7,889 bases of DNA from Lichenicola sp964249735 (lineage in GTDB: Bacteria; Pseudomonadota; Alphaproteobacteria; Acetobacterales; Acetobacteraceae): contig CAXUDP010000138.1 of the NCBI GenBank assembly GCA_964249735.1, positions 1-7,889 of the forward strand, given 5' to 3'. Below, piece after piece: positions 5,799-7,889 of the stretch. A model generated the notes under the pieces. The model was not told where the DNA came from. It saw nothing but the letters and a program-made list of their open reading frames with translations, and searched no databases. Numbering within the stretch: the first letter of the stretch is position 1; each line of letters starts with the position of its first letter. A program made the position numbers and the translations under genes.

Positions 5799-6290
5799 TC
5801 AGCGCAACGCAAAGCCGGCGACCATCGCGGTGAACGAACGGGCGAAGGGGAACGCGTGGCCGTCCGCTTCCGCTGCCTCCAGCATGACACGGCCTTCGCC
5901 CGCCACCTCGTGATCAAGGAACACCATTTCGCCAACACGGTCCGAGCGCAGCACGATGGCAATCGTGTTGCCACCGGCATCGGTCATCACCGGAAGCAGA
6001 CCCTGTGGAATTCCTTCCCTCTCCGCACCAGCCAAACACCGCGCCAACGACAAGTCATCGTCTCTGAACAGGCCAAACACGTAGTTCAAGAGCTCAGTCC
6101 CTTCCGCCTCGCCAGAAAGCGAGAACTGGATGAAGCCCGGAACGTGGCCGCCGGGCGTCGCGGCGGCGAAAGCGCGGTAGTCCTCGGGGAGGGTCAGATC
6201 GTGCGCTGCCTCGAAGGCTGCCACTGCCGCCGCGCCAGGTGCAGGTAGGCCGTCAGCGTCGATCGCGCTCCGCAACTCGTCAAGCGTCAT
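5799..6290 (-). CDS. SMI1/KNR4 (SUKH) family protein, putative immunity protein
   Basis: The 163-aa product matches the SUKH/SMI1-KNR4 fold, used widely by bacteria as immunity proteins that bind and neutralise polymorphic or contact-delivered toxins, and occasionally for other protein-binding roles. The family landmarks are the N-terminal helix followed by LTLPEDYRAFAAATPGGHVP (residues 31-50, the LPxDYxxFxxxxGG motif), then GLLPVMTDAGGNTIAIVLRS (about 97-116) and GEMVFLDHEV (about 120-129), a GxIYFxDHE-type strand. No signal peptide or membrane segment is present. The ATG at 6288-6290 is preceded by AAAGGAGG, a near-perfect Shine-Dalgarno, so efficient expression is expected. No toxin gene, Rhs/PAAR locus or second immunity gene is nearby, so it is an orphan. 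The gene reads as less GC-biased than its neighbours, consistent with transfer. Family is confident; the immunity role is inference. Confidence 0.88.
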   Translation of the reverse strand: MTLDELRSAIDADGLPAPGAAAVAAFEAAHDLTLPEDYRAFAAATPGGHVPGFIQFSLSGEAEGTELLNYVFGLFRDDDLSLARCLAGAEREGIPQGLLPVMTDAGGNTIAIVLRSDRVGEMVFLDHEVAGEGRVMLEAAEADGHAFPFARSFTAMVAGFALR

Positions 6291-6291
6291 G

Positions 6292-6300
6292 AAACCTCCT
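6292..6300 (-). promoter_or_regulatory. Strong Shine-Dalgarno of the SUKH gene
   Basis: On the minus strand AAAGGAGGT precedes the ATG by a few bases (AAAGGAGGTTTCATG). This complementarity to the 16S rRNA tail is far better than that of any other gene in the window and fixes the start codon. Confidence 0.75.
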
Positions 6301-6371
6301 TTAACATTGATTCCGATATGGCCGATTAGTAGCTCCGATCACCGCACCACTGATGCTTAAGGTCTGCATAG

Positions 6372-7868
6372 GATGGGAAGCGTCGGCCAGTCCTGGCTGA
6401 ACTGCATTCTCGGCTCCGCTGCTACCGCACCCCCGGGTTGAAAGCGGAGCTGGCCGCGCTCGCCGCCCAGGTGGACGCGGGCTTTCCCGACAACGCCGAA
6501 CTCAGCTTCGACGCGGATGGCACGCCGCACCTCAAGCAGCTTGCGGCCGCCAAGCAACCTGCGGACCTTGCCGCGTTCGAGGGGGAGGCCCAGGCGCGCA
6601 TGCCGGAGCGGCACATGCTCGACATCCTCAAGCACGCTGAGCACTGGTCGGGCTTCACCCGCCACTTCGGGCCGCCCTCCGGGTCCGACCCCAAGCTCGC
6701 CCAGGCCAAGCCGCGCTACCTGCTGACCGTGTTCGGCTACGGCTGCAACCTCGGGCCGGGCCAGACCGCGCGCCACGCTCCCGATGTCGCCACCGCCCAG
6801 GCGCTGCGCCGGACCAACGCGCAGCATGTGACCGCGGGCAAGCTGGAAGCCGGCATGGCGGACCTCATCGGCCAATACGCCCGCTTCTCCCTGCCCCGGC
6901 ATTGGGGCGGGAGCCGCACGGCCATCGCGGACGGGACCCACGTCAAGCTGCGCGAGAACAACCTGATGGGCTCGCAGCACGTCCGCTATGGCGGCTACGG
7001 CGGCATTGCCTACCACCACATCGCCGACACCTACGTCGCGCTCTTCACGAGCTTCATCCCGTGCGGCGTGTGGGAGGCCGTCCACATCCTGGACGCGCTG
7101 ATGAAGAACCGCTCCGTCCTCCAGCCCGACACGATCCATGCCGATACCCAAGGCCAGTCGGAGTCGGTGTTCGGCCTCTGCAGGATGCTCGGGATCAAGC
7201 TGATGCCGCGCATGCGGGGTCTGGGCGGCACGGTGTTCTACCGCCCGGACAAGGCGACCCGCTACCAGCACATCGATGCGCTGTTCCGGGCCGAGATCGA
7301 CTGGAACCTAATTGCCACCCATGCGCGCGACATGATCCAGGTTGTGCTCTCCATCCAAGCCGGGCTGGTGATGCCCTCCATGCTGCTGCGAAAACTCGGC
7401 ACGGCCAACCGACGCAGCCGGCTTTACCGCGCCTTTCGCGAGCTGGGCCGGGTCGAGCGCACCCTGTTCCTCCTGCGCTTCATCTCCAGCGCCGACGTGC
7501 GCCGGACCATCCGCGCCGAAACCACCAAGATCGAGGCCTACAACGACTTCCTGGACTGGGTGACTTTCGGCGGGCCCGTGGTCAAGAGCGGCGATCCCGT
7601 AGAGCAGGAGAAGCAGCTCAAATACGCCAGCCTCATCGCCAACGCGGTCATGCTGTCCAACGTCGCCGACCTGACGAGGCTGCTGTCCGACATGGCCCAG
7701 GACGGCCACCAGGTCACGCCCGCCCTGGTCGCCAGCACCAGCCCATACATGCGCCGGTACATCTTGCGCTTCGGCAAATATACCCTCGACATGGACAACT
7801 TGCCCGAGCCGCTCGACCCGCAGCCGCTGCCCTTTGAGCGGGCCAGACAGGTAGGGAAAGGCTTGTGA
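6372..7868 (+). pseudogene. tnpA: Tn3-family transposase TnpA, N-terminally truncated
   Basis: TnpA of Tn3-family transposons (about 970-1000 aa) carries out replicative transposition by binding 38-bp terminal repeats and joining ends with a DDE active site. Only the C-terminal half is here. The frame is open from 6372, just after an in-frame TAG at 6369-6371. The first usable start is a TTG at 6438, which would give 476 aa. Family segments are clear: HWSGFTRHFGPPSG, GYGCNLGPGQTARHAPDVAT, SRTAIADGTHVKLRENNLMG, IHADTQGQSESVFG and TKIEAYNDFLDW. The catalytic triad is complete (D165, D236 and E366 counted from the TTG; spacing 71 and 130, close to the 76 and 130 of Tn3). The N-terminal terminal-repeat-binding domains are missing, so transposition activity is unlikely. 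Neither a 38-bp terminal repeat nor a resolvase gene is in view; only 21 bp remain after the stop. Confidence 0.9.
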
Positions 7869-7889
7869 CTACTTTTCACACGTATCCCG

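Noticed and set aside
6324..6361. CTTAAG before the TnpA frame as the inner end of a 38-bp Tn3 terminal repeat
   Set aside because: No GGGG lies 38 bp away and the rest does not resemble a Tn3 terminal repeat.
6357..7271. Minus-strand 304-aa open frame opposite the transposase
   Set aside because: It is antisense of clearly conserved TnpA sequence with no protein-family features.
1..7889. CRISPR array, tRNA or rRNA genes
   Set aside because: No regularly spaced identical repeats and no tRNA- or rRNA-like conserved segments were seen on either strand.

Overview
The window is GC-rich with the codon style of a GC-rich proteobacterium. The gene families (a plasmid-type SSB cluster, a LysR/extradiol dioxygenase/azoreductase cassette and a Tn3-family transposase) fit an alphaproteobacterium such as Methylobacterium or an acetic-acid or rhizobial relative. 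That taxonomic guess is inference. The region looks accessory (plasmid or genomic island): at least two of its genes are truncated, and repeat-like and transposase debris lies between intact modules.

Layout. (1) Positions 73-2885, all minus strand, form a plasmid/island-type gene string. In transcription order it holds the 3' remnant of an unknown gene (2679-2885), a PP-loop ATPase of the PAPS-reductase-like family (1591-2682, overlapping the remnant by GTGA), a 276-bp spacer, single-stranded DNA-binding protein ssb (886-1314), a perfect 15-bp hairpin (821-853), and two unknown small proteins of 104 aa (486-800) and 138 aa (73-489), also joined by a GTGA overlap. (2) Positions 2886-3073 are a scar-like spacer with degenerate ~20-bp direct repeats exactly where the upstream gene is cut off. 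(3) Positions 3074-5475 are a self-contained cassette: a LysR-type regulator on the minus strand, diverging from a class III (LigB/DODA-like) extradiol dioxygenase and an FMN-dependent NADH azoreductase. The divergent gap carries a textbook ATC-N9-GAT LysR site. (4) Positions 5476-5798 have no convincing gene but contain a 14-bp stem inverted repeat. (5) Positions 5799-6290 (minus) encode an intact SMI1/KNR4 (SUKH) protein, an immunity-type fold, with a near-perfect Shine-Dalgarno sequence and no toxin in view. (6) Positions 6372-7868 are the catalytic C-terminal half of a Tn3-family transposase with its DDE residues intact but the N-terminal half missing.

How the parts work together. The LysR regulator probably controls the dioxygenase-azoreductase pair in response to an aromatic or quinone compound, with the reductase handling quinoid or azo products. 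The ssb/PP-loop/small-protein string looks like part of a DNA-handling or nucleotide/sulfur-modification module of mobile replicons. It is the best candidate here for an under-described system, but its 5' end has been lost. The SUKH gene and the Tn3 fragment look like separate acquisitions next to a deletion junction.
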